DNA of 64,000 nucleotides from Typhlomys cinereus (GCA_023101885.1 JALPQD010000223.1:3397866-3461865), one strand, 5' to 3'. Positions 36,459 through 50,195 are shown, counted from the stretch's first letter. Notes: a model not told the origin generated them from the letters alone. Numbers and translations are program-made.

Positions 36459-36849
36459 TTCTCCCTTTTAAAGGAAACATCTTTCAAGAAACAGGGTAGA
36501 GAGGAAACGAAAAGTAGGACTTACTATTGTAGTTCAATCTTGCCTAAACCTCTTTAGTTTCTTCAGTATATTCATGTTCTTTGAAAGCAGATCTTGCTTG
36601 TCACTCTGTGGAGCTGTCATGGGCCTATCAAGCCTTTTGTCAATTCCAAGGGCCACATAAGGCTTACTCATCTGGTTGCGTCAGCCTGAGGCTAAGTAGA
36701 GATGATTGCTTCTTGCCTGGCTGTCCCTGACTGTCAGGTGAGTGTGCTGCTCTTTCTTAATGAAATGGAGTGCCTCCTTGTTCAACTAAAGTCCTTTATG
36801 AGCTCCAAAAGAAGATCTCCAGCAGAATGTACATAACAACACCCATGAA

Positions 36850-36990
36850 ACACTAACCATTGATATGGACAGAGTAAAGGAAGTTATGAAGCCCTCTTGG
36901 GTTAAAAAAAAGTGTAACCAATAGTATAGGAAAAGACACACTGAGATATGGTCATACTGTAGCAAAAGCAATACTTTGCATATGAAACTG
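36850..36990 (+). pseudogene. Smok-like HPW-region remnant
   Basis: The plus-strand reading VKEVMKPSWVKKKCN matches the end of the kinase domain (consensus KHPWVKKCN), followed by a non-coding tail that aligns with those at 38840 and 40060 (ACTGAGATATGGTCATACTGTAGC). Only the last few kinase residues are recognisable. Confidence 0.5.
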
Positions 36991-38814
36991 GACCCACATA
37001 TACCTTTGTCATTTCCTAAGAAGGACTTCAGTGAGGGTATGCAGTTTTACCTCCCATTAGAACATCAGGCTGTCCAGGGGTTGGACTTGTCTGAATCACC
37101 CCAGAAAAAACTGTAAATGCTAAATTACATGTCCTCTTTGCATGGAGTCTCCTCCCCTCTTGTTCTTCCTCCAACTTAATCATCCTGCTCTTGCCCTTCA
37201 CAGTCCTCACAGAAGCGCAGACAGAAGCACCAACACCTTGTCGGGATGCTGCAGTGCGTCCATGCCTTCCATTTCCCTCTGCAGCTCCCAGGATGAGCCC
37301 TCCACGCATGAGTCAAACTACTAATGTGGTGTCCTGGCCTCATCAACAGATGTGACCTCCCCTGCATGAACAACAGTGATCCTCAGAGGAAATGCACATT
37401 CCAGCTGAATAGCCACACGCTGCTGTGCAGCCAGCATCCCTCTGACGGGAGACTCCATAGAGATCACACAGGTCTAAAGTGGGCATGTAGACAAATGGCT
37501 GTTGCTGTCCACTCTGACCTCACAGGCTTTCTCCATTTCAAGGAAACACCTTGCAAGAAGCATCTGTAGTAGCAGAAATCCACATTCCACCATAAGATCT
37601 TCCATCAAAGAACAGACATTAATAAACCTCTTTGGCTCTGTAAAATCTATAGATTTATTATACTAATTTAGTATTTATTTTTAATTCATTTTTACTTTTT
37701 ATTGACACCATCCTACATAAATACAATAAATTTATGTGATTCCACCCCTTACTATTCAATTCCTTCCCTGTTCTATCCACTTCTTACTTCCTCCATTCTA
37801 GTCAGTCTCCCTCTTACTTTCACTTCTTATTGCATGTGTGAATCACTGTGTTTCATCTGGGATGTCTATCCTGCCAAGTTCCTGGACACTTGCTTGGGTA
37901 AATCATTGAGTAAAGAAGCTCCACTGGCATTATTCTGAAGTATATTCTTGGAGAGTTGCAATATTTCTTGACATCTTTCACCACTCATGGAGAAATGCTA
38001 ATAGGCCATTGGCTGTGTAGAATAGACTTCATGGCAGTGAGTTCTGGGATGTGGCAGCCCTGTCATAAGGAGGGATATTCTCTACTAATACCACTCCCAC
38101 CCTCAGGCTCTTACATTCTTAAGGACCTCTCTTCCATTCAGCCATGGGATAGGGATGATATTGATGTCCTCTTTAGAGCTGAACACTCCACAGGGGTTTA
38201 TTCTCTGCACTTTGACCAGCAGGAGTGCTCATAGTAAACACTATCCCTTGCAAAAGGATTATTTTCTGTTAACTACTGAGAGGGTTTCTCATCTCTTATC
38301 AAGTATATTGAGTACTTATGATTAGCAGTTTGTTCCCATCTATAACCTATGGTGTCCACTTTCACAGACCTTCCATTAAGTCTACAGTGCCAGATTTGTT
38401 CCCTCACAAACAGCAGGCATAAATCTATGACAAATCAATGACATCTGTGCTTTACATGGAACTAATGCACCAATAGACACTGCTTTGCATGAATTTTTTT
38501 TCCAGTGGGAAGATTTCTTCTGTCATTCTGCGGCAATGTCTGGGCCTCTGGACCCTCTCGCAAATGTAAGGAGCTATTCAGGGTTTGATCATGCTGCTGG
38601 CTTGGCCTAAAGCTACGAGGAAGGGACAGGAACTGGCCAATTTTCCCACCCCTGCCATGTGGATTTGCCGATGTTCCTAACTAGCACGGAAAACCTATCT
38701 TTTAAAGGAAAAACACTTTAAGAACCCAAAGAGAAGGTCCAGAGTAGAATACATGATATGGTAGGTTGCCTATCAGAAAAGATACACAATGTCATATATT
38801 AATTATAAACAATT

Positions 38815-38945
38815 GACACAGAGAATAGTGGAAATTGTTAAGCATCCCTAGGTAAAAAATGCGTAATAGAGTCAGAAAGTAAATGGACCAAGACCTATTC
38901 AGTGTAGTAGCAAAGCACTGCAGACAGCATGTGACAGAAATATGT
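38815..38945 (+). pseudogene. Smok-like HPW-region remnant
   Basis: GAAATTGTTAAGCATCCCTAGGTAAAAAATGC reads EIVKHP-stop-VKN: the conserved Trp codon of HPW has become TAG. The tail GGACCAAGACCTATTCAGTGTAGTAGC aligns with the 36850 and 40045 copies. Confidence 0.55.
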
Positions 38946-40044
38946 AGCCCTTGGTATCTGAGGTGGAGGAAGTTTGAAGAGCTGTGGACCTGTGCTTCTT
39001 CTTTAAAGTTGAGGCTATCCAGGGGTTTTGGCTTGTATGAATCACCCCACCGAGGACTGTGAACCATGAAATCACACCATGCTCTTTGCATGGAGACTGC
39101 TTGAATTTCATTCTCATTCCAAAGTGAAGAGCTAGTCATTCTGCCACTGCCCCTTCCCCACCTGGCCCTCACACCAGCACCTGCCAAATATGCACAACTT
39201 CCAGTCACAAGATTTATAATTATGCATCCACGTCTTCTTTTACCTTCTATTGTTCAAAGTACTCTGAAGAGTTACATGAAATAAAAAATAAAGAATATGG
39301 CTCTCATATTCTAAATTCCTTGAAAGTTCAGACTTTGAGACTCCTGAGTAGCTCTCTGTCATCTACACAAATTTCACACAACTTTCCTTTTTCTCCCTGT
39401 GGCACTGTGACCCCTAACCTGGTAAGTGGTTTCCTTTGAAGGAGTCAGAATATATTGTCAGGGGACATCCAGATCTCCAGATCCTGATGTAGGATTGCAC
39501 ACTGATGTGGAAACATCAACCCTGGCTGAGAGAAAAATTCCAGAGACTGCTCAAACCCTAAATGTGGAAGACTCAAATTGGGCATCTGTATACACTTATG
39601 CCTTAATTCACATCTATAGCACAGGTCTCCCCCATTTAGAGGAAACCCCTTACAAGAAGTACCTGTGATAGTAGAGATCCACATCACAGAGTACGTTTTT
39701 CCATGAAAGATTAGACACTGACTCATAAACCAGTTTGGTTCTGTATGATTTATGTAACTTTTAAAATTACCAGGTTGCTTGGTCATCTGTGGCACAATCT
39801 GGTCCTCTTTACCTTCTCTCAACTACTATGTGGGACTTGTTCATGATTGGCGTAAAGCTAAGAGGCAGTAACTGCTCCTGGCCTGACTACCACATGGGTA
39901 TGTAGCAGTATGAGGATGTTTCTGAGGATCACAGAGTACCTCCTTCTTAATTGCAAAATCCTTTAACAACTCCAGGATAAGGTCTCAACTGCAATGTATG
40001 ATGTGCCAGGTATTTTTCAGTGACATAATGTTATATATAATTTA

Positions 40045-40150
40045 TGAACAGGGATAGTGTAAGAAAGCACATGGACTGAGATCTGCTCATTCTATAGTAA
40101 TAGTAAAACATTACACATGGCATGTGAGGCAAGTGTATATATATATCCCT
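40045..40150 (+). pseudogene. Smok-like unit remnant
   Basis: GTGTAAGAAAGCACATGGACTGAGATCTGCTCATTCTATAGTAATAG aligns with the tails of the 36850 and 38815 copies. The HPW codons themselves are lost. Confidence 0.4.
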
Positions 40151-40327
40151 TGGGGTCTAAGAAACGATACATTCAGAGACGTGTGGAATTAGCATTCCCT
40201 TTGAAAGTTCAGGCTGTCCAGGAGTTTTGGCTTGCCTGAACCACTTCAGGAAGGACTTTGAACCCTGAAATTACACCTCACTTGTATGGAGACTGCTTCA
40301 ATTTCATTCTCCTTCCACAGTGAAGAA

Positions 40328-40380
40328 CTAGCTGTCACAGTTTGCCTGCATGGTTGCTGATAAATTCATCAAATAACTTA
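40328..40380 (-). repeat. Short piece of the LTR-like repeat
   Basis: CAGTTTGCCTGCATGGTTGCTGATAAATTCATCAAATAACTTAAAAGAACAAGG matches the end of the copy at 42699-42765 in the same orientation. The adjoining 40381-40861 may belong to the same element but I cannot match it. A 69-codon minus-strand frame there has no known domain. Confidence 0.55.
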
Positions 40381-40861
40381 AAAGAACAAGGAGTCTTGCA
40401 GTTTTGATGCCTCCAAAACCAATATCACATGGACGACTTTGCCAAGTTCTGACATAACCTCCAGGTGGAGATTAGCTCCCTGGTATCTTAGCTGATTCAT
40501 CTTCTTGGTACTGACTCTGAGAAGAATCTCTATGCTGGTATTCATTTCTTCCATCATCTCAGTGAAAAGCACTAGGTTTTCCTTCAATGAAATTTATCTC
40601 TCCAATAGCCACTGCCACTCTGCTGTCTGCCCTTTCTTCTTCACAAACTTCAAGGCTGCCAACACAGCTCTCCTCTAACAAGCAAACCAGTGCATCCTCT
40701 TCAAATTCAACTTCACCAAAGTCCTTGTTCCTTTCATTACAAACCAGACTCCAAACAATTCACAACTCTCTTAAGCAACTCTATTCTTCAAATGGGTCAC
40801 AAAACTGCAGAATGCTATTTGTAATCCACAGTCCCCAAGTCTTAAAACATTTTGAACATTG

Positions 40862-42172
40862 CACCTCGATAGCACAAGCACGACCATGTTCATAGCAGCA
40901 CTGTTTACAATAGCAAAGTCATGGAATCAACCCAAATGTCCAACAGTTGACGAGTGGATAAGGCAAATGTGGTACATCTATACAATGGAATATTACTCAG
41001 CCATCAAAAATGATGAATTAATGGAATTTGCCGGGAAACGGATGGGATTAGAAACAATTATATTGAGTGAAGTATCCCAGACACAGAAAATTAAGCGCCA
41101 TATGTACTCCCTAATAGGTGGCTCCTAGTACGGAACCCACTTAGAGACACTCAAAGATAAATCTCTGTAATAACTATAGCGATTGCTAAGATTATGAACA
41201 GGAGAGATGGGGAAGGAGGGTCACACCATTAATGAGAGAGGGGACCATGTTACAGCAGAGAAAATAGGCCACCATCCAAGGACTGCAAGTAAGTAATGAG
41301 ACATCTGGTTAAGTTCACAGAATTTCCTTCTTGATCATTTACAACTGATGGGGTATGATCTTACCAGAAGGGGAGGGCGTATAGTCTGGCAGATAGAAAG
41401 TAACCATTTCGCAGATGGGTGATTGACCCCTCCCTCACTGCGGTTTCCTACTTTTATTACATCTACCTTTGAATATACTCTTATTAACAAGACTCTAATT
41501 TAACAGGTCTTTATCTCTGGCCAGGGGGTGACATCCAATATCCATCAGGGTGGAGCCAAGGGCATTGCGGGAGCAGCAAAACTGGAAAAAAAAAATTCAA
41601 CAAACCATAATTCAGAACATCAGAGATTCTATATCAATCTCCTGGAACTAGGCCAGCCTAATCTCTCCCCATCCTGAGGCTCAGGGAAATTTGTGGAAGA
41701 GGGGGCGATAAGATTGTAAGAACACAAGGATTGGAGGAGAATTGATATGCAAGATACTCCACACAAGTTAGGGCCGAAACAAAAATATTTGGAGTTTACA
41801 TGACTTGTGCAATGTCCAACACACTATTGACCTCACAAAGTCTATCATTTGCTAAAGGCACTAGGATCCTGGGAGGGAAGGGATTGACAGCCACAGTAGT
41901 GTTCCTATGCTTAATGGGAACACAGGAAAGGGTTCTTGGAAATGCTACTGGGTCCTTGCACCTCATCGGAGAGGAGGACCCAAAGGAGAGTTTGGCATGC
42001 ACATTAAAGGATGCTCCGGGGATGGGAAGGGGAGGCATTGGGGGATGCGGAGGAAAGGGGGAGGGGAGGGGGGCACAGGGAGATAAGGGGGTGGAGGGAG
42101 GGTGGGGACCGGTGTACCTGTTAAGTTTGTATGAGTGGAAATAAAAAATAAATAAATGAATAAAAAAAAAAG
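40862..42172 (+). mobile_element. 5'-truncated L1 tail
   Basis: Begins within the last 90 codons of ORF2 (CTCGATAGCACAAGCACGACC), which remain open to the stop at 41128, then a full 3'UTR with the G-rich tract (about 42020-42115) and a GTTTGTATGAGTGGAAATAAA-type end with an A-rich tail to 42172. I found no convincing TSD. It falls inside the kinase-related array. Confidence 0.9.
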
Positions 42173-42343
42173 GATTCCATTTAAATAGAGGAGGTCAGAT
42201 AAGTAAAGTGATGTTCAGAATATTTGCATATTAAGGTTTAAAACATTAGCTGCTCTGTGAGTAGCTTAATCTAATAAATCTGAATACAAAGTGTGACGAA
42301 TAAAAAAAAATTTGAACATTGTCAAGAAAAACCAAAAAAACTT

Positions 42344-42635
42344 GGGGCTGGAGAGGTGGCTCAGGGGTTAAGCCTCTGCCTTGCAGGCGGAAGGTCCTGA
42401 GTTCGGATCCCAGATCCCACGTATAGACGCCAGGCGGAAGCAGGGGCGGCCTGCGCTTCTGGTCCTGGTAGGGCGGAGCCTGTGAATCCCGGGACAGAAG
42501 GAGGTGGAGGCGTCCATGGTGGTTCGCGAATTCGTCCGTGGTTCTACACATACACAGACACACGCGCGCGCACACTTACACACGCATATGCACACAGTTG
42601 AATAAATAATAATAATAAAAAATAAAAACCATTGA
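42344..42635 (+). mobile_element. Second copy of the young ~300-bp SINE
   Basis: Starts GGGGCTGGAGAGGTGGCTCA with the better-preserved B-box GAGTTCGGATCCC. It has the same CpG-rich body (GGCGGAGCCTGTGAATCCCG, AATTCGTCCGTGG), CA-rich run and AATAATAATAATAAA tail as 17873-18175. Many CpGs are kept, which argues for a recent insertion. Confidence 0.88.
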
Positions 42636-42698
42636 AAAGCCACAAAAGTCACATAACTAACTTTATCAGCAATACCTCACTTCTCTGGTACCAAGTTC

Positions 42699-43125
42699 TG
42701 TTGCAGTTCACCTGCATGGTTGCTGATTAATTTACCATCAAACAGTTTAAAGGAACAAGGGGCCTATTTTCTTACACTTTGTGGTTACTGTTGTTTGTCC
42801 ATCTTAGCAGGAGAGCTCATACTAACACCAGGGTTGAAGGAACTGGCAGCATAATATCCGCATAATGGATGACAGATAGATAGTCCTTACTTGCCAGACC
42901 AGCACGCCTGGTCAAGTATATAAAAGGATGCCTCCTTTCTCAAAACAGCTCCCTCCATTTTATTCACCCAACTGGGGACTAGTCCCACCCACCATGGGCT
43001 GGTTCTTTTCCATCCACTGTACAATCTCCAGCAGGTTTGGTCTGGACTTAACTCAACTTATCAATTCTCTACAAATGTGCCCAGAACTCAAACCCTCAGT
43101 CATCAAATTGACACCTGTATCTAAC
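42699..43125 (-). repeat. LTR-like interspersed repeat, copy 2
   Basis: Reverse complement of the 24113-24532 repeat, diverged: GTTCACCTGCATGGTTGCTG, CCAGACCAGCACGCCTGG, CCCACCCACCATGGGCTGG and GTCATCAAATTGACACCTGTA match the corresponding parts in reverse order. Confidence 0.6.
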
Positions 43126-43967
43126 TATATAACTAACACCAGCCATCATTCCATTGCCTCTTTCCCACTTGGACCTCATGACAGCAACTGCCAAGGCACA
43201 AAATATCCAGTCAGAAGATTTATACTTGCACATCCATGCCTTCTTCCGCCCTCTACTATTAGAGAACATGGCCATACCTCTAACAGAGTTATATGAAATT
43301 TTATAAACAAAGAATATGATTCCTATGTGTAAAGCCACACCCCCTCACCTGGTACCCTGGCTCCCCCTGCAGGAGTCACAGTAAATTTTAAGTGGACATC
43401 CACATCCTGACTGTGTGGCCTCTCAGGGACATGGAAACATAATTCCCTCTTGAGAGCTGATTCCCTAGAGATTTCTCAAACCCTCCAATATTGTGGACTC
43501 AAAGAGGACATCTGTGCATGTGGCTGTCTTGGTTCACATTTAGAATGCAGAATTCCTCCCACTTAAAGGAAGCGCCTTTCAAGAAGCACCACTGGCAGCA
43601 GAGATGAGCAAATGAATGTCCTGAATTCCATCAGAGACCAGGCATTGAGAAACCTGTCTAGCTCTCTACAGTCTACAGGAAAAAAAGAGACTTCATTTAC
43701 TTCCTTTTGGCACTGTTACAGGCCTCTTGAGCATGTCCACATGCCACGTTAGATTCACACATGATGTTGGCTTGGCTTAAAGCTGAGAGGGGATGACTGC
43801 TCCCTGCCGACTGTGGATTCTGGCCAATCTCATTTTTTCAGCCTACAGGCAGACTCGAGTGTGACATGATCAGATCACATTTAGTACAGTATGAAACATT
43901 AAGGTGGAAATATAGCCATATGTCAGACAAGCTGGCCACCTGCATCAGGTGGATGTCCAGAACAATT

Positions 43968-44180
43968 TTAGCTGATCAATAAACATTTGAGGATGCCCTT
44001 AATCTGATCATCATTTCCTAAGACCTCAAATGTTCCAGGAGACAAAAAAATAAGTTCATCCATTTTTTGCCTGATAATGACAAATATGCTGGTAAGAGCT
44101 TGCGGTGCATATTGTTTCAGTACATTGAAGGAATCATGAGGCAGATATTTGGACTTAAGTGCAAGTAGTATTGTTTGCAA
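43968..44180 (-). pseudogene. Possible protein-coding fragment, unrecognised
   Basis: A 70-codon minus-strand open frame with a protein-like composition (KYLPHDSFNVLKQYAPQAL, then FVIIRQKMDELIF). I cannot assign it. It has no supported start or splice sites and sits in the decayed array, so it may be a retrocopy fragment or chance. Confidence 0.2.
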
Positions 44181-44289
44181 TGAAAAAGGGCCCTTCTCAT
44201 TAAAAGGTAAACCCTTTACAGGAGAATAGCTGCAGAAGTATGCATGGTGCTTGCAAATAACATCATAAAACCATGATTACCAATTGAAC

Positions 44290-44610
44290 TATACAGGTAA
44301 AAGACATGTTAAAACATCCATGGATGAAAAAATGTGAGAAATGTTCAGAAAGTATTCTAAATGAGACCACCAAACTGAACCATGCAGCCATACCTCTGAA
44401 ATGTTGGCTTGAAATGTGTGCCTATAGATCTGCTTCTCAACTGTACTCCACTAGTGTACCTAAGACCTTTCATTCCCTACAGAAGAGAACAGCAAGACGA
44501 AGGAATGGAGGTATTTCTGGTCTGAGAGCAGCGCTGCTGAGTGCACCAGCTCAGCAAAGCCCATATGCCTGGCAGCACTGCTTCCCCACCTTGCAGATCC
44601 CTCAACACTA
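44290..44610 (+). pseudogene. Smok-like C-terminal remnant, best HPW copy
   Basis: DMLKHPWMKKCEKCSESILN is read from the plus strand at about 44300-44362, the clearest HPWxKKC end of a kinase domain in this array. The frame stays open to 44611 (about 100 codons) but the rest shows no UBA domain. Downstream text aligns with 28700-29190. The catalytic kinase region is absent upstream, so it is a gene fragment. Confidence 0.6.
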
Positions 44611-45100
44611 AATCTTCCTCAAAAGTGAAGAGCCATCAATCTTACAGATGACCCCTTCACTGCCTCATAGGACCCTCATAAAAGCTGTGCCTGGTTGTAC
44701 ACACCATCGGCCACATTCTGCAGGACTTTCCTATGTTTTCCCCAGAGCCCTTCTGGATCCCAATATTCAGTGGGTCCCAGTTATGGACATTTGGTCCCCA
44801 GAGACATCTTTCCTCACACAATGTTTACAGGGTTCCTCTCTTTAAATAAATTATGTTTTCAGAAGCAGCCATAGCAGCAGAGATCTGTGGATAAGGCTGA
44901 CTTTCCATGAGGGCTCAGACATTCAGCATCACTTCCCCACCAGTGTGAAACATCATCACACAGTGACTGTCCACAGCAGGCAGAGTCCACACTTGAGAAG
45001 ACATTGGAACCCTGAGGAATTGGAGGATGCCATGGACACATGCTTATATCAGAACAAGAGACAGTCCAACATGTTCCTGACCACATGAGGGAATCTCATG

Positions 45101-45739
45101 CATTCCTAGGGTGCATTCTCTGCAGAACCATCCATCTTCTTTCTTTCCTAAGGAAGAGAGCTAATTAGCTCTCTTCTTCAGTTTCTTGTTGTCTGGGAAG
45201 CCCCTAATGGGATGAAACCTTAGGATGGAAACGGTGGGCAGCACACATGCAGAGCAGCTTTGTGGTCTGGCATTGCTTTCAGCTGCCCTGAGCACAGAAT
45301 ACCTATTCATGGCACATGATTGGAACTTCCTGGGGGGAAGGTGGAAAGAAGAATGCGAGGTCAGCTCTGAAGTGCATGTCTGTGGTACAGGAGATCCTCC
45401 ATCCTGACTTTGATCACCTTGGTTCCTTGCGCAGTTGTGGCTCAGATGAGGTCAGCCCTGATGCTGTCTGTCTATGGTGCAGGAGGTCCCTGGTAAATTT
45501 CCAAGTAGTAGTGTGTTTCTGTCAATTTCGCCTTGTTTCTGATGAGTTTTGCTTTAGATAAAAATGTTCCCTGATACTTATAAGGGTGATACTAAATTTA
45601 ATGTTTATTTTGTATTATATACCCTTTATATGTTACAAAATTATCTTCTTTTGTAATATGCTTTATATTCCTTTCTAATGTTAGTACTGTAATTCTTGCT
45701 TTATTTACAAAAACATTTCTTTCTTTTTTTTAACAAAAA
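45101..45739. other. No gene seen
   Basis: A transition from the array into AT-rich DNA, without features. Confidence 0.5.
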
Positions 45740-45908
45740 CATTTTTTTTACCATTTTTACCTATCTTGTGTATATGTGCATAAGCATGGGAGATCAGAGG
45801 ATACATTATGGGAACTGATTCTCTCCTTCCACATGAGTTCTGGGTATCCAACTCAGGTCATCAGGCTTGGTGGCAAGTAACTTAACACGTGAAGTCATCT
45901 AGTTAAAC
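45740..45908 (-). mobile_element. B2/B3-like SINE
   Basis: GGAGATCAGAGGATACATTATGGGAACTGATTCTCTCCTTCCACATGAGTTCTGGGTATCCAACTCAGGTCATCAGGCTTGGTGGCAAG is a well-preserved reverse-oriented B2/B3 body and B-box region. Confidence 0.8.
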
Positions 45909-45954
45909 TTCAAAAGCATTATTTAATTATCATCATTATTAGAAGACAGTTACC

Positions 45955-46078
45955 AAGAGCCAGATGTGGTAATGTATGCCTGTAATACAAATACTTGGAA
46001 GGCTGAGGCAAGAGGATTATCATTAGTTCAAGGCTAGACTACGTTTCACAGAAAGACCTTGTCTCAAAAACCAGAAAT
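45955..46078 (+). mobile_element. B1 SINE (7SL-derived)
   Basis: GCCAGATGTGGTAATGTATGCCTGTAATACAAATACTTGGAAGGCTGAGGCAAGAGGATTATCA... ends with GACCTTGTCTCAAAAACCAG. This order is diagnostic of B1 and supports a rodent genome. Confidence 0.85.
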
Positions 46079-47594
46079 AGTTATCATGTAATTTTCCTTA
46101 AAAATGAGCTTGCTATACTAATATTATCTCTTCTTCAGTTTCAGTTTTGTTTGGTGCTTTAAAGTACCACAATGAGTTGATAATATTTATAAGTTCTCAA
46201 GACTGCTCTTTTGTAACCAGTGATCACTATTGGAACTTTTATTCCATGACTTTGGAATAAAAGAATTTCCATGGAGTACATCTAAAGCTACTTTTGTTGA
46301 ATAAAATAAGATGGATTTCACATTTACAAAGTATATTTTCTTTCCACATGGAAGAAAATTAAACTGTTATATAGATGTAATGGTTTCTGCTTAGAAACTA
46401 TAGATATTTTCTAACTATTACTTTCTCAAAATAACTAACATTAAATAAGTTTGTCTTGGTTTTCATTCCCCCATATATGATTTTATCTAAAGTTACATCC
46501 CTAACTGTTTACAGGAATTAAAATTTTATGAGGACATGGCCATTTATCATACTTAAGTTTTTCCATTGACTTATTTTGCTTAAAAAAAACAATGAACTCT
46601 TCCAATTTGTATGCATGAACATCTTTCTTCAATATAGAAAAGCTTTTTGTTATATTGGTAAAATTTTTTTAATGCTAAGTATGCCGAACTGTAAGGGGAC
46701 ATGTTAATTCCTCCCATGTTCCTTAGAAACAATAGCATTTTATCCCCTAGTTACTAGACTTCCTTAGAACTTGACTGACTGGAGACTGAAGGGATGGTAT
46801 GCATACATATACTCCTGGAATCCTTTGTGATTCTAAAGAGTTGGGTGCTTCTCAACCGTGAAGCAAGCCTAAATGCCTTCTGTCTGTATTAACAGGGAGT
46901 CCTTGTATGCACTGTTTTATATTTGATACTGCATCCTGGTATGATATCTGTGCTTCCTAATAAAAGCAGTCAGAGAGCGCCAGTAAGGCGCTTCAGAATG
47001 ATGGTATCTGAAGTGCTCTGGCTATTGTGAGTTAAACTCATCAGATCTCAGCAACAGTCACTGATGCAGTGGGCAATTACATTTCTAAAATATTCTTTTC
47101 AATCTCCCTTTCAAAAATCTGTATTTGTAAATAAATTGTTCCTACTTTGCAACAACATGCGATACCCGATCACTAAGTCCCCAAAACAAAAATGCAAAGA
47201 GTATTTATTAATACCAGAAAAGGACATGAAACACATTGTTAGTATTATAGTTTTATGAAATATAATAGAATGAAAAGAAGTCAAAGTAGCAGTGTTGCAG
47301 CTATGCACGGTGAGAGGTTCTGCAGCAAGATTGACTGCAATAAAATAGTTTAGCAGCTCACAGGGAGAAATAACACAAAAATGGGGTATAGAGTTACTCA
47401 TTCACATAGGTTCTGTACAGCACACATCTAGGCTACCAGCTACACCATTCATAGCTAACCAGATAAGCATCACACTAGCAACAGGTAGTTAGCATTATTC
47501 TACGGTGCCTACTTTCTTACTGCACACTTTTACAGAATGTTCTATCCAATATCATGTCAAACAGCTGAACACAGGTTATCTGAATCATCACCCC
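46079..47594. other. AT-rich DNA, nothing recognised
   Basis: There is no coding region or repeat I can name. If the exon at 47718 belongs to a real gene, this could be its intron. Confidence 0.45.
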
Positions 47595-49124
<1,530 letters not shown>

Positions 49125-49423
49125 AGAAAATAAGCAGGGAAAATGCCCCAGTGATTAAAGCCTTTTTCTTGAAAGCAAAGGAACTGAAGTTCAGATCTTC
49201 AAACCTCACGTAAAAAAACGTCAGGTGCATACATCAGCCTACCTGTAATTTTAGTCCTAGAAGGTGATTTTTCAGGCTTACAACACTAAGGCAGAAGACT
49301 AAGTGAGGATGATTCCTGATATCACCACCCCTGGGCATCAATAAGCACACATGCTCAAATGCTGTTGTGTATATACACCCACCCATATGCAACAAAAGCA
49401 CATACATGCACAAACGCAAACAC
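49125..49423 (+). mobile_element. B4-like SINE
   Basis: GGGAAAATGCCCCAGTGATTAAAGCC (A-box region), GAAGTTCAGATCTTCAAACC (B-box), CCTGTAATTTTAGTCC and CACCACCCCTGGGCATCAATAAGCACACATG in SINE order, ending in the CA/CCN-rich run. Confidence 0.6.
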
Positions 49424-49533
49424 CACCACCACCGCCGCCACCATTGCCACCGCCGCCACCACCGCCACCACTACCGCCACCACCACCACCACCACCACCA
49501 CCACTACCACCACTACCACCACCATCACCACCC
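49424..49533. repeat. (CCA/CCG)n trinucleotide microsatellite
   Basis: About 110 bp of CCA/CCG triplets with few interruptions at the end of the SINE. All six frames give homopolymer-like Pro, His, Thr, Gly or Val runs, none taken as protein. Confidence 0.95.
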
Positions 49534-49865
49534 TGCCCCTGCCACATACAGGAAGAAAAATAAAAAGAACAAAATAGAATAAGGACCTTGATACTGATGG
49601 AAGCATGATCATCAAAAACATGAATAATTATTATTTGCCTATGATGAAAATGCAGGTCCAGATGGTTCATTCAAACATACCTAAAACTAACATAATAAAA
49701 AACTTACAGATACTCTCTTATACAAATATTTATTTTAAAAAGATTTAAGGTAACTCAAAGTTCCCTAAAACCTAACAGATAACAAATCAGAAGTAGGTAA
49801 AATATGATCTAAAAATAAGATACCTAAAACATAACTAGGCATATAGCAGTATCAAAATCGTACAG
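49534..49865. other. AT-rich DNA, no feature
   Basis: Nothing is recognised. Confidence 0.5.
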
Positions 49866-50035
49866 CAGAGCTGGTGAGATGGTTTAGGGGTAAAGCTGCT
49901 TGCACATGAGCCTGATGACTAGATCCCACAAGGTGGTAGGAGAGAACCTGCTTCCAAGAGTTGTCAATGACCTCCACATGTGCGTTGTGCACATATGTAT
50001 GTTAACACACACATATATTAATACACAATAACCAA
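49866..50035 (+). mobile_element. B2/B3-like SINE
   Basis: AGCTGGTGAGATGGTTTAGGGG (A-box), AGCCTGATGACTAGATCCCACAAGGTGG, GAGAGAACCTGC, AAGAGTTGTCAATGACCTCCACATG, and a CA-rich end. Confidence 0.75.
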
Positions 50036-50195
50036 CTAATATTTTTTGGCATGTTATGTATGTGTGTCTATGGGCCCCAAAGGCTACATGGGGAATCATA
50101 TTCACTGGGTCATCCTGGATAGCCCTACCTCCTTATTACTTTGCTTTAGGGTTTCCCAGGGCTTTCCAACACTGCAAATGGAGGACACTGTCATT

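Larger units (their letters stand above)
34800..45100 (+). repeat. Degenerate array of Smok-like 3' units
   Basis: Several landmarks recur in the same order. (a) GAGCTGTCATGGGCCTATCAAG-like text at about 35320, 36610, 38540 and 43715. (b) GGCTTGGCCTAAAGCTACGAGG-like text at about 36690, 38600, 39850 and 43775. (c) GAGTGCCTCCTT / AACTCCAGGA-like text at about 36770, 38710 and 39940. (d) HPWVKKC-coding remnants (listed separately). (e) CAGGGGTTTTGGCTTGTATGA-like text at about 37075, 39013 and 40221. (f) GCAAGAAGCATCTGTAGTAGCAGAAATCCACA-like text at about 36046, 37550, 39645, 43575 and 44857. Units are about 1.3-2 kb. SINEs, an L1 tail and an LTR-like repeat interrupt the array. Confidence 0.7.

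Noticed and set aside
49338..49670. Poly-Gly, poly-Pro, poly-His and poly-Val frames
   Set aside because: All are translations of the CCA/CCG microsatellite on the two strands.
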